Source: Lamellibrachia columna (lineage: Eukaryota > Annelida > Polychaeta > Sabellida > Siboglinidae). From it: a DNA stretch of 64,000 bases. Below the pieces are notes generated by a model that saw only the letters and a program-made list of their open reading frames with translations, searched no databases and had not been told where the DNA came from. Each line of letters begins with the position of its first letter. Within the stretch, counting starts at the first letter, position 1. The position numbers and the translations under genes were made by a program. Location: positions 58,852,140-58,916,139 of the forward strand of contig OY759268.1 of assembly GCA_963662155.1 (NCBI GenBank). Direction: 5' to 3'. Of the stretch, positions 11,690 through 21,482 are shown one piece after another.

Positions 11690-11950
11690 AAGTTGCTAGA
11701 TCACAACTAAAAGTGAAAGAAACGGTAAGACCAATGTAAGATGAACAAGGTAACAAAGTGATCAATGATAACCTCAAGACTAGATCACAACTAGAAGTGA
11801 AAGAAACGGTAACACCAGTTGAAGATGAACAAGGTAACAAAGTGATCAATGATAACCTCAAGACTAGATCACAACTAAAAGTGAAAGAAACGGTAACACC
11901 AATTGAAGATGAACAAGGTAACATAGTGATCAATGATAACTTCAAGACGG
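11690..11950. repeat. 84-bp triplication in LINE A1
   Basis: 'agatcacaact' recurs at 11698, 11782 and 11866, giving three 84-bp copies with few differences. The period is a multiple of three, and an open frame of 150 codons (11758-12210) runs through copies two and three into the RT N-region. Confidence 0.85.
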
Positions 11951-12175
11951 CAACAACATTTAATAATCATTTCGTGACACAGTTCTCTCAGGAGAATCTA
12001 CACAGAATTCCAAACCAGGTTAAGATGTTTCAAGGAAGTAGCGAAGAGGAATTAAATAGTATCACTTTTGAGGAGTCGAGCATATGCAATAAACTAAAGA
12101 AGCTAAATGCATCAAAATCTCCGGGAACAGATCAGATTTTCCCAATTGTGCTAAACAGATGTGCTGAAGAACTAG

Positions 12176-12606
12176 CCGGGCCACTGAATGCATTGTTTAC
12201 AAAGAACTAGCCGGGCCACTGAATGCATTGTTTACAAAGAACTAGCCAGGCAATCGAATGCATTGTTTACAAAGAACTAGCCGGGCCACTGAATGCATTG
12301 TTTACAAAGAACTAGCCAGGCAATCGAATGCATTGTTTACAAAGAACTAGCCGGGCCACTGAATGCATTGTTTACAAAGAACTAGCCAGGCAATCGAATG
12401 CATTGTTTACAAAGAACTAGCCGGGCCACTGAATGCATTGTTTACAAAGAACTAGCCAGCCCATTGAATGCATTGTTTACAAAGAACTAGCCAGGCCATT
12501 GAATGCATTGTTTACAAAGAACTAGCTGGGCCATTGAATGCATTGCTTACATAGAACTAGCTGGGCCATTGAATGCATTGTTTACAAAGAACTAGCCGGG
12601 CCATTG
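12176..12606. repeat. 35-bp minisatellite inside the RT domain of LINE A1
   Basis: Twelve or so copies of 'ccgggccactgaatgcattg' plus 'tttacaaagaactag' (35 bp). The first unit belongs to the RT segment AGPLNALF and the sequence resumes with the RT text FQSGQVPQDW after the last unit, so the expansion splits the RT domain. The period is not a multiple of three and each unit carries a TAG. Confidence 0.9.
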
Positions 12607-13002
12607 AATGTATTCTTTATAAAGAGCTTTCAAAGTGGGCAGGTACCACAAGATTGGCTTGATGCAACTGTAATTCCAATTTACAAGAAAGGACACTATT
12701 CCAAGCCAGGAAACTAGATTCACAACATTCTTGATTCACAACATGGTTTTTGACCAAAAAGAAGTTGTCTTAGTAATCTGCTAATATTTCTAGAAGTGAC
12801 TTCTTATATTGACAAAGGATATCCAGTCGACATGATCTACTTGGATTTCAGTAAAGCGTTTGATACAGTCCCTCATCGCAGACTCCTCTCAAAACTAACC
12901 GCTCATGGCATTACAGGCAAGACCAACAGATGAATAGAACATTGGCTAACAGATAGAAGACAACGAGTGTGCATAAGTGGTTCGGAGTCAGACTGGCAAA
13001 AA

Positions 13003-13188
13003 GGGATCAGTACTTGGCCCAATGCTATTTATTATCTTTATAAACGACATTGACTCAAATGTAGTAAGCTCCCTGGTAAAGTTTGCTGTACCACAGGGAT
13101 CAATACTCGGCCCAATGTTATTTGTTATCTTTATAAACGACATTTACTCAACTGTAGTAAGCTTCCTGGTAAAGTTTGCTGATGACAC
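13003..13188. repeat. 93-bp in-frame duplication of an RT catalytic segment in LINE A1
   Basis: The block starting 'gggatcagtacttggcccaa' (13003) repeats at 13096 with a 93-bp period. Protein reading: GSVLGPMLFIIFINDI ... LVKFA, then VPQGSILGPMLFVIFINDI ... LVKFADDTK. The first copy stops just before the two catalytic aspartates; only the second retains FADD. The frame stays open from 12977 to 13564. Confidence 0.9.
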
Positions 13189-13788
13189 AAAAACGTTGAG
13201 GCAAGTTCCTGAAGTTGAATATGCTTTCACTCTCCACGAAGACTTCCATTCTATGTATAAATGGAGTCAGAATTGGCAGCTATTGTTCAACTTCACTAAA
13301 TGTAAATACCTGCAAATTGGATACAACAACCCGAACTATGACTATTTTATGGGAGATGTACGTCAAGAATCGATAGATATGGAAAAAGACCTAGGAGTAC
13401 ACATTCATAAATCACTGAAAGTTAAGGAGCAAATAAACTACGTAGTCAAGAAAGCAAATATAATACTAGGGACAATTCGTAGGACCTACACAGACAAAAG
13501 CGTGAAAAACATCAAAAACTTATACATCACCTTGGTCCGACCCATCATCGAAAACTGCCAATAGGCATGGTGCCCACATCTTCAGAAAGATATAGACAAC
13601 TTAGAAAGTGTCCAGAGGGACATGATCACTGGAATCTCTAAGCTCCCATATTATCTAAGATTGCAAAAGTGTGGCCTCCTGTCTCTACAAGATAGCAGGA
13701 AAAGGGCTGATATGCTTGAAGTTTTCAAGATTATTAATGGATTTACTGACATAGACACGAGACGAGAATATTCGAGCTAATCCATACC

Positions 13789-14015
13789 TTGATTACTCGC
13801 TGTGAAAAGAACTTGTTGCGTGCATCTAGTCAACTGTGGTGTCGAAGTATTGACTTGTTGTGTCTTCCTGTATAACCACTACATAGACACTTGTAACACT
13901 ACGATGACCAGTCAGACTGACCACTACTGCCTCCTGCAACATCACAATGACCAGTTTTGGGTTGCATAGACTTAAAGATAAACGACAACAAGTAGTGTTC
14001 ACAGCGAGTAATCAA
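13789..14015. mobile_element. MITE-like element with 18-bp perfect inverted ends
   Basis: Left end 'ttgattactcgctgtgaa' (13789-13806) and right end its exact reverse complement (13998-14015). Inverted similarity resumes inward ('cttgttg' against 'caacaag'). The 227-bp element interrupts the LINE A1 RT C-terminus: VFKIINGFTDID precedes it and IPSDCVSAQTVNNFKAKF follows. No clear target-site duplication is seen and there is no coding capacity. Confidence 0.65.
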
Positions 14016-14403
14016 GCCACGGAATACCAAGCGACTGTGTTAGTGCACAAACAGTAAACAATTTCAAAGCAAAATTTAAAAGTTACTGCCACAACCACTG
14101 ATTGGGGGGCTATGTATCAGCCCGAAGGCTCCCTGCCCCAAACCCTTTTAAGGTATGAATTAAGGTATGACATATTTTGGAGAATATGCAGGTGAACAAA
14201 ACAATAAAAAAGAGCATATCATTTCTACTTCCAAAGTGTTGTAATTTCTCGTGGCCAAAATGTAATTTCTTGTAAATGTTATTCTTACTTGGCAAATTGC
14301 CTTTTGTGTCCTTTTCTTCTCCACGTCCTTCGAAGAAAGACTGAAAGTAGCTGTCGAGCATCAAATGATCTGTGTCCTTCCAATGGATGCTCTTTGCTGA
14401 AAA

Positions 14404-14788
14404 TTACTTCATCATAGTAGCATAAACATGAACATTTATATTACATGTACATGACATCATCATAGTAGCATAAACATGAATATTTATATTACCTGTACAT
14501 GACATCATCGTAGTAGCATAAACATGAACATTTATATTACATGTACATGACACCATCATAGTAGCATAAACATGAATATTTATATTACCTGTACATGACA
14601 TCATCAAAGTAGCATACACATGAACATTTATATTACCTGTACATGACATCATCGTAGTAGCATAAACATGAAAATTTATATTATCTGTACATGATATCAT
14701 CATAGTAGCAAAAACATGAGCATTTATATTACCTGTACATTACATCATCATAGTAGCATAAACATGAATATTTATATTACCTGTACAT
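14404..14788. repeat. 48-bp minisatellite, eight copies
   Basis: Unit 'catcatagtagcataaacat' continuing 'gaatatttatattacctgtacatgacat'; starts at 14410 and 14458 fix the period at 48. A minus-strand open frame repeating SCTGNINVHVYAT is an artefact of the period. Confidence 0.9.
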
Positions 14789-14794
14789 GTTTTT

Positions 14795-15846
14795 TTTATT
14801 GTCACTGCTGGTGTCAACTGTGACACTTCCTTCTCACTGTCACTGCTAGTGTCAACTGTGACACTTCCTTCTCATTGTCACTGCTGGTGTCAACTGTGAC
14901 ACGTCCTTCTCATTGTCACTGCTGGTGACAACTGTGACACGTCCTTCTCATTGTCACTGCTGGTGTCAACTGTGACACTTTCTTCTCATTGTCACTGCTG
15001 GTGACAACTGTGACACTTCCTTCTCATTGTCACTGCTGGTGTCAACTGTGACACTTCCTTCTCATTGTCACTGCTGGTGTCAACTGTGACACTTCCTTCT
15101 CATTGTCACTGCTGGTGTCAACTGTGACACTTCCTTCTCATTGTCACTGCTGGTGTCAACTGTGACACTTCCTTCTCATTGTCACTGCTGGTGTCAACTG
15201 TGACACTTCCTTCTCATTGTCACTGCTGGTGTCAACTGTGACACTTCCTTCTCATTGTCACTGCTGGTGTCAACTGTGACACTTCCTTCTCATTGTCACT
15301 GCTGGTGTCAACTGTGACACTTCCTTCTCATTGTCACTGCTGGTGTCAACTGTGACACTTCCTTCTCATTGTCACTGCTGGTTTCAACTGTGACACTTCC
15401 TTCTCATTGTCACTGCTGGTGTCAACTGTGACACTTCCTTCTCATTGTCACTGCTGGTGTCAACTGTGACACTTCCTTCTCATTGTCACTGCTGGTGTCA
15501 ACTGTGACACTTCCTTCTCATTGTCACTGCTGGTGTCAACTGTGACACTTCCTTCTCATTGTCACTGCTGGTGTCAACTGTGACACTTCCTTCTCATTGT
15601 CACTGCTGGTGTCAACTGTGACACTTCCTTCTCATTGTCACTGCTGGTGTCAACTGTGACACGTCCTTCTCATTGTCACTGCTGGTGACAACTGTGACAA
15701 GTCCTTCTCATTGTCACTGCTGGTGTCAACTGTGACACTTCCTTCTCATTGTCACTGCTGGTGTCAACTGTGACACTTCCTTCTCATTGTCACTGCTGGT
15801 GTCAACTGTGACACTTCCTTCTCATTGTCACTGCTGGTGTCAACTG
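14795..15846. repeat. 38-bp satellite with a built-in hairpin, about 27 copies
   Basis: Unit 'ttgtcactgctggtgtcaac' plus 'tgtgacacttccttctca'. Every unit contains gtgtca-actg-tgacac, a 6-bp stem with a 4-base loop. Units are highly homogeneous in the middle and more variable (gtgacaac, acgtcc) at both edges, as expected from unequal exchange. No long open frame. Confidence 0.95.
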
Positions 15847-16091
15847 GAACTGGAAAAATATTACAAATAACTATTGTGTTAATGATCAAACTACGGGTGC
15901 AATAAGCAATTATTACTGGTGTCATCAATGGTTAAAGACACTTGCTTATATTGTTAATTGGCTCTGAATAATAAAAAATTATGGGAATATCTAAAAGAAA
16001 AGTATTCATTATATCGTATCACATATATCAATGAGGCATCAGTAAAGTTACATGAATACGTTGATGGCTTATTATTCTCTATCAACCATAA

Positions 16092-16380
16092 TGACATGTC
16101 ACCTCTCTCTCTCGGGGGTGTCACATCCTCTCTCTCTCGGGGGTGGCACATCCTCTCTCACTCGGGGGTGGCACCTCCTCTCTCTCTCGGGGGTGGCACA
16201 TCCTCTCTCCCTCGGGGTGGCACATCCTCTCTCTCTCGGGGTGGCACATCCTCTCTCTCTCGGGGGTTGCACATCCTCTCTCTCTCGGGGGTTGCACATC
16301 CTTTCTCTCTCGGGGGTGGCACATCCTCTCTCTCTTGGGGGTGGCACATCCTCTCTCTCTCTCGGGTTGTGGCACATCAT
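16092..16380. repeat. 25-bp minisatellite, possibly exonic (copy 1)
   Basis: Repeats of 'tctctctctcgggggtggca' plus 'catcc'. On the minus strand the exon starting at 16407 enters the array in frame; because 25 is not a multiple of three the peptide repeats every 75 bp (ERERGCATP, ERERMCHP and REREDVPPP motifs). Other frames are open too, including a 156-codon plus-strand frame. Confidence 0.85.
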
Positions 16381-16961
16381 CCTCACTGCGGCTGTTGTCG
16401 GCCACAGCTGCAAAATAGACAACAATAAATAAAAGAAGCAGCTGTAATTATGATGGTGTTGATATGATCTCTGTGTTTTTAACACATTTCATATAACTCA
16501 ACATATGAAACACAGACAATATTCTTAAAATCACAACTGAAATGTTACTATGAATAAAACACTGTATTGTGATCACAAGGCGAGTCATTCCTAGATCGTA
16601 TCATTATCAGTAGAAAGAGCCGATGAAGTGATGAATTTAATAATCATTTTAATAATAATTTAATTATTAAGCAATTATATAAGCTAATATATAATTATTA
16701 ATGTAACTCGAATAGCTCACACACATACCAAATGTTGGTTTTCTGCAGTTTCCCAAATCGGATGTTGATGCAACTGGTGTATGGGAGCCTGGAATACATT
16801 TAGACGAAACACTGACAGTGGTCGTTAGAACAGAATACTTTTTATTTCGGACAAAACCCATGCACATACTCATATACTGCCGTCATTAATACTATACAAT
16901 CTCACAGACCTTAGTTACTGTAACCAGTGCAATTAGTCTGTAGTTATTAACATCGTTAGTG

Positions 16962-17047
16962 TCACCAGATTTATTTTTTATCAAAGGTATGACTGTTAAT
17001 GGCTGGTGGTCTCTTTATGCAGGTAGTCACTTGAGCAGGTTTGACTG
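16962..17047. mobile_element. Degenerate copy of the CAGTCAAACCTG-ended MITE
   Basis: Matches the cleaner copy at 30917-31002; the right end 'caggtttgactg' (17036-17047) is intact while the left end has decayed ('caccagatttatt'). Both copies lie at the same place in SD1, so the insertion predates the duplication. Confidence 0.6.
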
Positions 17048-17564
17048 TCTATATACACTAGATAGAGAGAACTGTCTGTGCTCAAATTGGAAGCAAGTGG
17101 GACAAAGACCTGGTGAATGACATCAAGACATAAGTGACAGAATGTATGATCCCAAACTTGAAGTCAAAGCTTAGGAATACTACAACACAAACATGTGTTT
17201 CCAAACACCAACATGAATCAAATCTAAAACAACACTGAAATAAAATATCAGAACCAATAAATAAAAAAATAAGCAAAGGCTTACTTTTTGCCTGCATCAT
17301 CAGATCCAGATGTATTGGCCGCTGTATCGATATATTGCACGGAAGAATACAACACTATTTTCACTGTTTTCAAATAAAGCAGCACCAAGACAAAAAATTA
17401 TGTAAGTTTGAAGGATACTTGTCAGAATAAGATTTTTTCAATGTACATATATTTAAGTGTTGGATTTATGTTTGTTGATAATTAAAGATCGAATGAAAGA
17501 ACCAATACCACGTGTGTCCAACCAGGTATGTTAATCAGAACACCAACAGGAATTGAACCCGCCA

Positions 17565-17745
17565 CAACACTTAAGTAAAGGTTCAAGAACATTAGAACAC
17601 AAACATGTGTACCTAAAACATGAAGTAAAAACTTAGGAATATCAGAACACAAACATGTGTATCTAAAACATGAAGTAAAAGCTTAGGAATATCAGAACAC
17701 AAACATGTGTTTCCGAACACCAACATGAATCGAACCTGCAACAAC
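17565..17745. repeat. Short irregular tandem repeat
   Basis: Three diverged copies of a roughly 60-bp unit 'atcagaacacaaacatgtgt' with 'aaaacatgaagtaaaagctt'. Single related units lie at about 17165-17225 and 31120-31180. No coding. Confidence 0.6.
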
Positions 17746-18690
17746 ACTGAAATGAAACCATGTCAGTTACAACAGTTTAAATAAGGCAACCAACTTACCC
17801 TTCAGTGACAGACATCTGGACTGAGTGAACACTCAAGTTGGGGATTTTGTGAAGTGAATCTAAAGACACATTTGCAATAAAGTTATTGCTTGTGATATAT
17901 ATTGTACATATGTTAATGGGACTGAATTAGTGTATTTACATAAATCTGTAATTGTGTCTCAAAATCTATGAAACCCTACAACCCTGTTAGCCACATTGAT
18001 CACACTTTTAATCAATATTAAATAAGTTTCAATTGTTGACTAAAATTAATTGAAGCTAATTTAATCTAACTTACCATCAAATGATACAGATGCATCAACA
18101 AGTTCTTCTGATTGTTTTGGTGAAGAAGTCTTCTGCAAAGGTAAAAAATATGAATTTATATTCAATCGACTGCGGATGTTACTTAAACTATTCACAGGCT
18201 GCATATTTGGACATAGATTTGCGATAGGCTAAATCAGTTGATGAAGTTTTAAATGGAGCTTATTAATTAGATTATTTAATTAGACTTATTAAACACTTAC
18301 AAAATCGGATTCACTGTCACTGGCAAACAGATTGTAGTCATCAGACAAGTCTGATGACTGATCTGCAAGAAAACTGTTTTTATATAGTCAACATTATGGT
18401 TAACATATGACAGATAATTAGACAAATGTGCTTTCTGATATACAGGCTTCTAAGCAAAAGATGAAAGGTGATTGAATATTGTTAAAGGGCTTTGCATGCA
18501 AGTGAAATAATGACAGAATGAACAACTTATAACCTTGCAGCTGACCCACTCTAAAGGCGCATACTGGGCTGAATGCTAAACACCGATCCAAGTATTAAAA
18601 GATAAATACCGTCATTGACATCACTTAAATCACTTCTTTCATTGACACTGGTTGCTCCACACACTGGAGTCAGTTCAGTGCAACCTTCAT

Positions 18691-19243
18691 GGTGTCATCC
18701 TAGCACAAACAATTATACATTATTCTGTTGATGAAAGTAATGTACAAATAACTCAACTGATACAAATTTTATGTTCACAAAAACAATGTTGGACATGTTT
18801 GTCACAATGATAATCTGGAATAATTTTAAGATGGTGAAAAAGAAGGATGATCTTCGAAACAAATTTTAATTAACGTTTAGCGAAAGTAATAATGCCAGAG
18901 TATTATATATAGATTTGTGTTAATGTAATAGAAACAGTAAGAAATAATAAATAATAGCAAAATTTTTTAATATGTAATACTAATTGTCTGACCCTGACTG
19001 AGTATTTTAATATTAAAACCTTTTAATTTAATATTTATTCATAGCTTTGATATTTATATTCTATTATTATTAATGTTGCAAATTAGTTATCACATAAAGT
19101 TATGCTCAATGCATATACAATATGTATATTTAATGTGTATCACTGTGTAGATGATGTCAATTAAAGGATCATATTTGTCAATGTATTTTTAGAGTCATAT
19201 CTGTTGCACTACTAACATGACATGACACTGACAAAAACCATAC
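18691..19243. other. Presumed intron or spacer, AT-rich
   Basis: Between inferred exons of B1. Very AT-rich with no recognised element or coding. Confidence 0.4.
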
Positions 19244-19485
19244 CATTTGCTGGCCTCTTGTGAACAGAAACATCCTTTTCTTTGCCATGTTGCTGTGTCA
19301 TCAGCTATGAAAAAAGAATTAAGTGTTTTTTCCAAAACAAATTGTTGTGTTGTGGTCACCTCAATATTGAAGTATTATCTGACATGTCACGTGTGAACCA
19401 TGTAGAGTATTTGCAACAAAAGTTGTGCACAAAGTAAACTTGTAGCTACTAGCTAATACACATGTCTGAATAGAGGGTGTGTGTG

Positions 19486-19493
19486 TGACGTCA
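19486..19493. promoter_or_regulatory. Perfect CRE-type palindrome TGACGTCA
   Basis: TGACGTCA lies about 180 bp upstream (minus strand) of the first recognisable exon of gene copy B1 (19304). In animals this is the CREB/ATF consensus. A second perfect copy lies upstream of gene copy B2 at 33364. Inference only; no TATA box or transcription start is identified. Confidence 0.3.
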
Positions 19494-20099
19494 CCACTTT
19501 TGTAATATAACATATGGAGTACAAGCTGGAATACACTCTCATTGTGAGTGTACAGTCATCCAGTGTATAGTTGTCTTTGTGTTGCACTGCAACCAGCATT
19601 TACTTTGTTGTATCGAAAGAGTTTGTGAATAGCATTGTTATTTGTGAAGTATATATATTTTTTGAGAAATGATCTGACATAGATAATCATTTGTTGTACT
19701 ATAGTATAGACTGCTGACAATTGATACTTCACAAGGGAAACAGACAACTATTGGAGGAATGGCATCAAATACCTGTACCTTACCCATTCCCTAGTAGCAG
19801 ATCTATACAGACGCACCAACCTTCAAGATGAACTTGTCAAAGCCATTGCTTTACATTTTTAGTTTTGCAGAAAATTATGTAAGTGCTTTATTTTGGTTGC
19901 ATGTCCCAACTTCGTACGTCGCACAATTCCGGGACAAATTGGTATTTACCTTTGAGTGGCTACGTTAAACTGTGACATGCACATTGCATTCTGGGAGATA
20001 CAAGGGTCATAATTTCAAATAATGTACACAAAGTGATAGGCATATTTCTTCATGTTTAATTTTAAAAACACTTCTACTTATTAAATGTTACATACACTC

Positions 20100-20285
20100 A
20101 ATTTAACATATGGCATCCACTGGCCTAGTAAAGTCTTCCTGCAAGACACAGAGAGACAGAGAATGAACTGGATGGACAACAACAAAGACAAGACAGGACT
20201 TGACTTCCATAAGACACAAGTGGCAGCAAGGGACTAACAAAGGTGGAGACAGATTGTCAGATCATCAGGGGGCTGCCCTTGTATG
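20100..20285 (+). pseudogene. LINE 3'-terminal relic
   Basis: Reading the plus strand gives RGRQRMNWMDNNKDKTGLDF, then a stop and QRWRQIV, the characteristic end of endonuclease-RT proteins of the RTE/I type (arginine-rich GR.R..W.D segment, then RWR.IV). Only about 60 codons survive. Confidence 0.6.
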
Positions 20286-20401
20286 TGAAACAATCAATCA
20301 AACAGACTCAGAATCTCCCAGTGTGTTTCAAATAGGACTTGCACAAAATGTCTTGTACTAGAGGTAAGTTTTATTTGGAGAATATTTGACGTGACACTCA
20401 C

Positions 20402-20511
20402 TGTGCGCTGTTTCTCACCCTCTCGCATCCAGAAGTTGTGTTCTAAGAGGGCGTACACGATCCGGCCGACCCCATACGATGGCTCCACAACCGATGGAAC
20501 AATTTCTTCAA
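20402..20511 (-). CDS. GARS1: Isolated glycyl-tRNA synthetase exon
   Basis: A single 110-bp exon bounded by 'ctttgtag' and 'gtgagt' encodes [11 protein letters not shown], then [16 protein letters not shown] and MREGEKQRT. This is the class II motif 3 region of eukaryotic glycyl-tRNA synthetase, including the invariant GxGR arginine that contacts ATP. Phase is 2 bases in, 0 out, and the frame is intact. The enzyme charges tRNA-Gly in cytosol and mitochondria. The exons expected on either side are not found in the neighbouring kilobases, where LINE and Mutator relics lie instead. It is therefore either one exon of a gene with very long introns or an orphan fragment; I cannot tell which. Confidence 0.7.
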
Positions 20512-20565
20512 CTACAAAGAAATGATTTCTTTTAATAGTCATTCACTGCTTTATGATTTGAGCCA

Positions 20566-20940
20566 AACTCCCCACCAGTGGCGCCACATAGTGAATGTAA
20601 TGTAAATCATGATTTCTCCACTGCCACAACTTACATATTTATGATGTACAGAATCTGCACATCATCATTTCATTTAGTAAACTCCTAATTGTTTTCAATA
20701 AATATCTTAGTTTCAATTGTGGATAGTGTTTACTTGTGTGTAGGAACAAAATAACATTAGTTTTTGTTTGAACCTATGTTACGTATACTCAAGTTCACAG
20801 TTGCAATGACGTAACAAGTCAACAAACAACAATCACGTTGCCCAGTTAACATACCACTCAACACTGTCCATTTTGAATTCATAATCAAGTTGTGGCAGTG
20901 GTGATATGCTGAGTGGCGCCACTGTCTGGGAGTTTGGATT
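20566..20940. mobile_element. Foldback/MITE-like element with about 60-bp inverted ends
   Basis: Left arm 'ccaaactccccaccagtggc' through 'ccactgccacaactt' (20570-20632) is inverted in the right arm 'aagttgtggcagtggtgata' through 'gtctgggagtttgg' (20886-20938). Both arms carry a conserved 'agtggcgccact' palindrome. A lone related arm occurs at 59315-59352. The interior is AT-rich and non-coding. Confidence 0.65.
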
Positions 20941-21482
20941 TGAGGACAGGTATAACTGTAATTTTCTATCTTTCTTGTTACAAGTCGCAAATATGTAATT
21001 TTTTTACAAATAAGTGTCAGAAAAAAAAAATTACCCAGTTATGACAAGTCACATGACCCAAGATGGCCAGCAAAGAGAAATCTATAGGGTATTTTCATGT
21101 CACTAGTTCAAGGTTATTTCTGGATATAAGTTGATATTTTGACAGTATGATGCCAATAAATTATATTTCAACCTGAACTAAAAGAAACAAGATCAGATCA
21201 ATATTAAAACAAATACGATTTTTTTATGTACAAAGGTTACAGAAACACATATTCGTCATGGACACAACATGCTATATCTCTATAAATAACTGAACAATAT
21301 CAATCATTTTAGTCCAACTTCTTCAACTTGTATAGCTTCAACAATATGCCAATTTTCACAAACATCAGTCAACAACTTTTCTAGATATCTTGACATAAGG
21401 CTACACACACGGCTCCAAAAAACAAAATGGAGAAAACTGTGTTTAAATGCTTCGTACGTGTGTACCGACAACACTACTTCGT

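Larger units (their letters stand above)
8914..14150 (+). mobile_element. LINE family A, copy A1 (ORF1 C-part, endonuclease, RT), multiply broken
   Basis: After the 23-bp array comes the ORF1 C-terminal region (SKIVVSL-like, then TRYDKSKVLEKASSLRERGN at about 9090), then an APE-type endonuclease (TESWANEN at about 9610; DFNHNTIN at 10023-10047; SSDHNIVEF at 10219-10245), the linker LWWNKEIYRAR (10477 on), an RT N-region (SPGTDQIFPIVLNRC at 12119-12163), DFSKAFDTVPHRRLL at 12845, KFADDTK at 13159-13179 and the C-terminal region to about 14150. The clade looks like the CR1/L2/Jockey group. Internal duplications of 100 bp (9613-9812), 54 bp, 84 bp, 35 bp and 93 bp, plus stops, a SINE-like insert and a MITE, make it inactive. 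It is the only family A copy here with a 3' half. Confidence 0.85.
15950..18210. repeat. Segmental duplication SD1, copy 1 (partner 29550-31830)
   Basis: Shared blocks in the same order and orientation with 29.55-31.83 kb include the 25-bp minisatellite, 'gacaacaataaataaaagaa', the 'gtgatcacaaggcgagtcat' block, an exon at 16729-16811, the 'tggtctctttatgcaggtag' MITE, the exon at 17285 and the exon at 18075-18132. Similarity ends after 'catatttggacatag'. Each copy has private deletions and insertions. Confidence 0.85.
16121..19304 (-). pseudogene. Acidic-protein gene copy B1 (multi-exon), probably damaged
   Basis: Exons inferred on the minus strand: 19244-19304 (TQQHGKEKDVSVHKRPAN); about 18610-18690 (ATSVNERSDLSDVND, phase 1 out); 18301-18362 (QSSDLSDDYNLFASDSESDF, phase 1 in, 0 out); 18075-18132 (KTSSPKQSEELVDASVSFD, 0 to 1); 17799-17859 (SLHKIPNLSVHSVQMSVTE, 1 to 2); 17285 to about 17332 (TAANTSGSDDAGK); 16729-16811 (VSSKCIPG to GNCRKPTF, 2 to 1); and 16407 down to a stop at 16121 (VADNSRSEDDVP then a 25-bp repeat). 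The phases fit remarkably well, but the acceptor of the 17285 exon is deleted here, the 18.6-kb exon has an upstream in-frame stop, and no C2H2 exon is found. Function unknown; acidic, serine-rich and probably nuclear by analogy with copy B2. Confidence 0.55.

Noticed and set aside
14404..15846. CRISPR-like array of regular direct repeats
   Set aside because: Units abut without unique spacers and the DNA is clearly animal; these are minisatellites.
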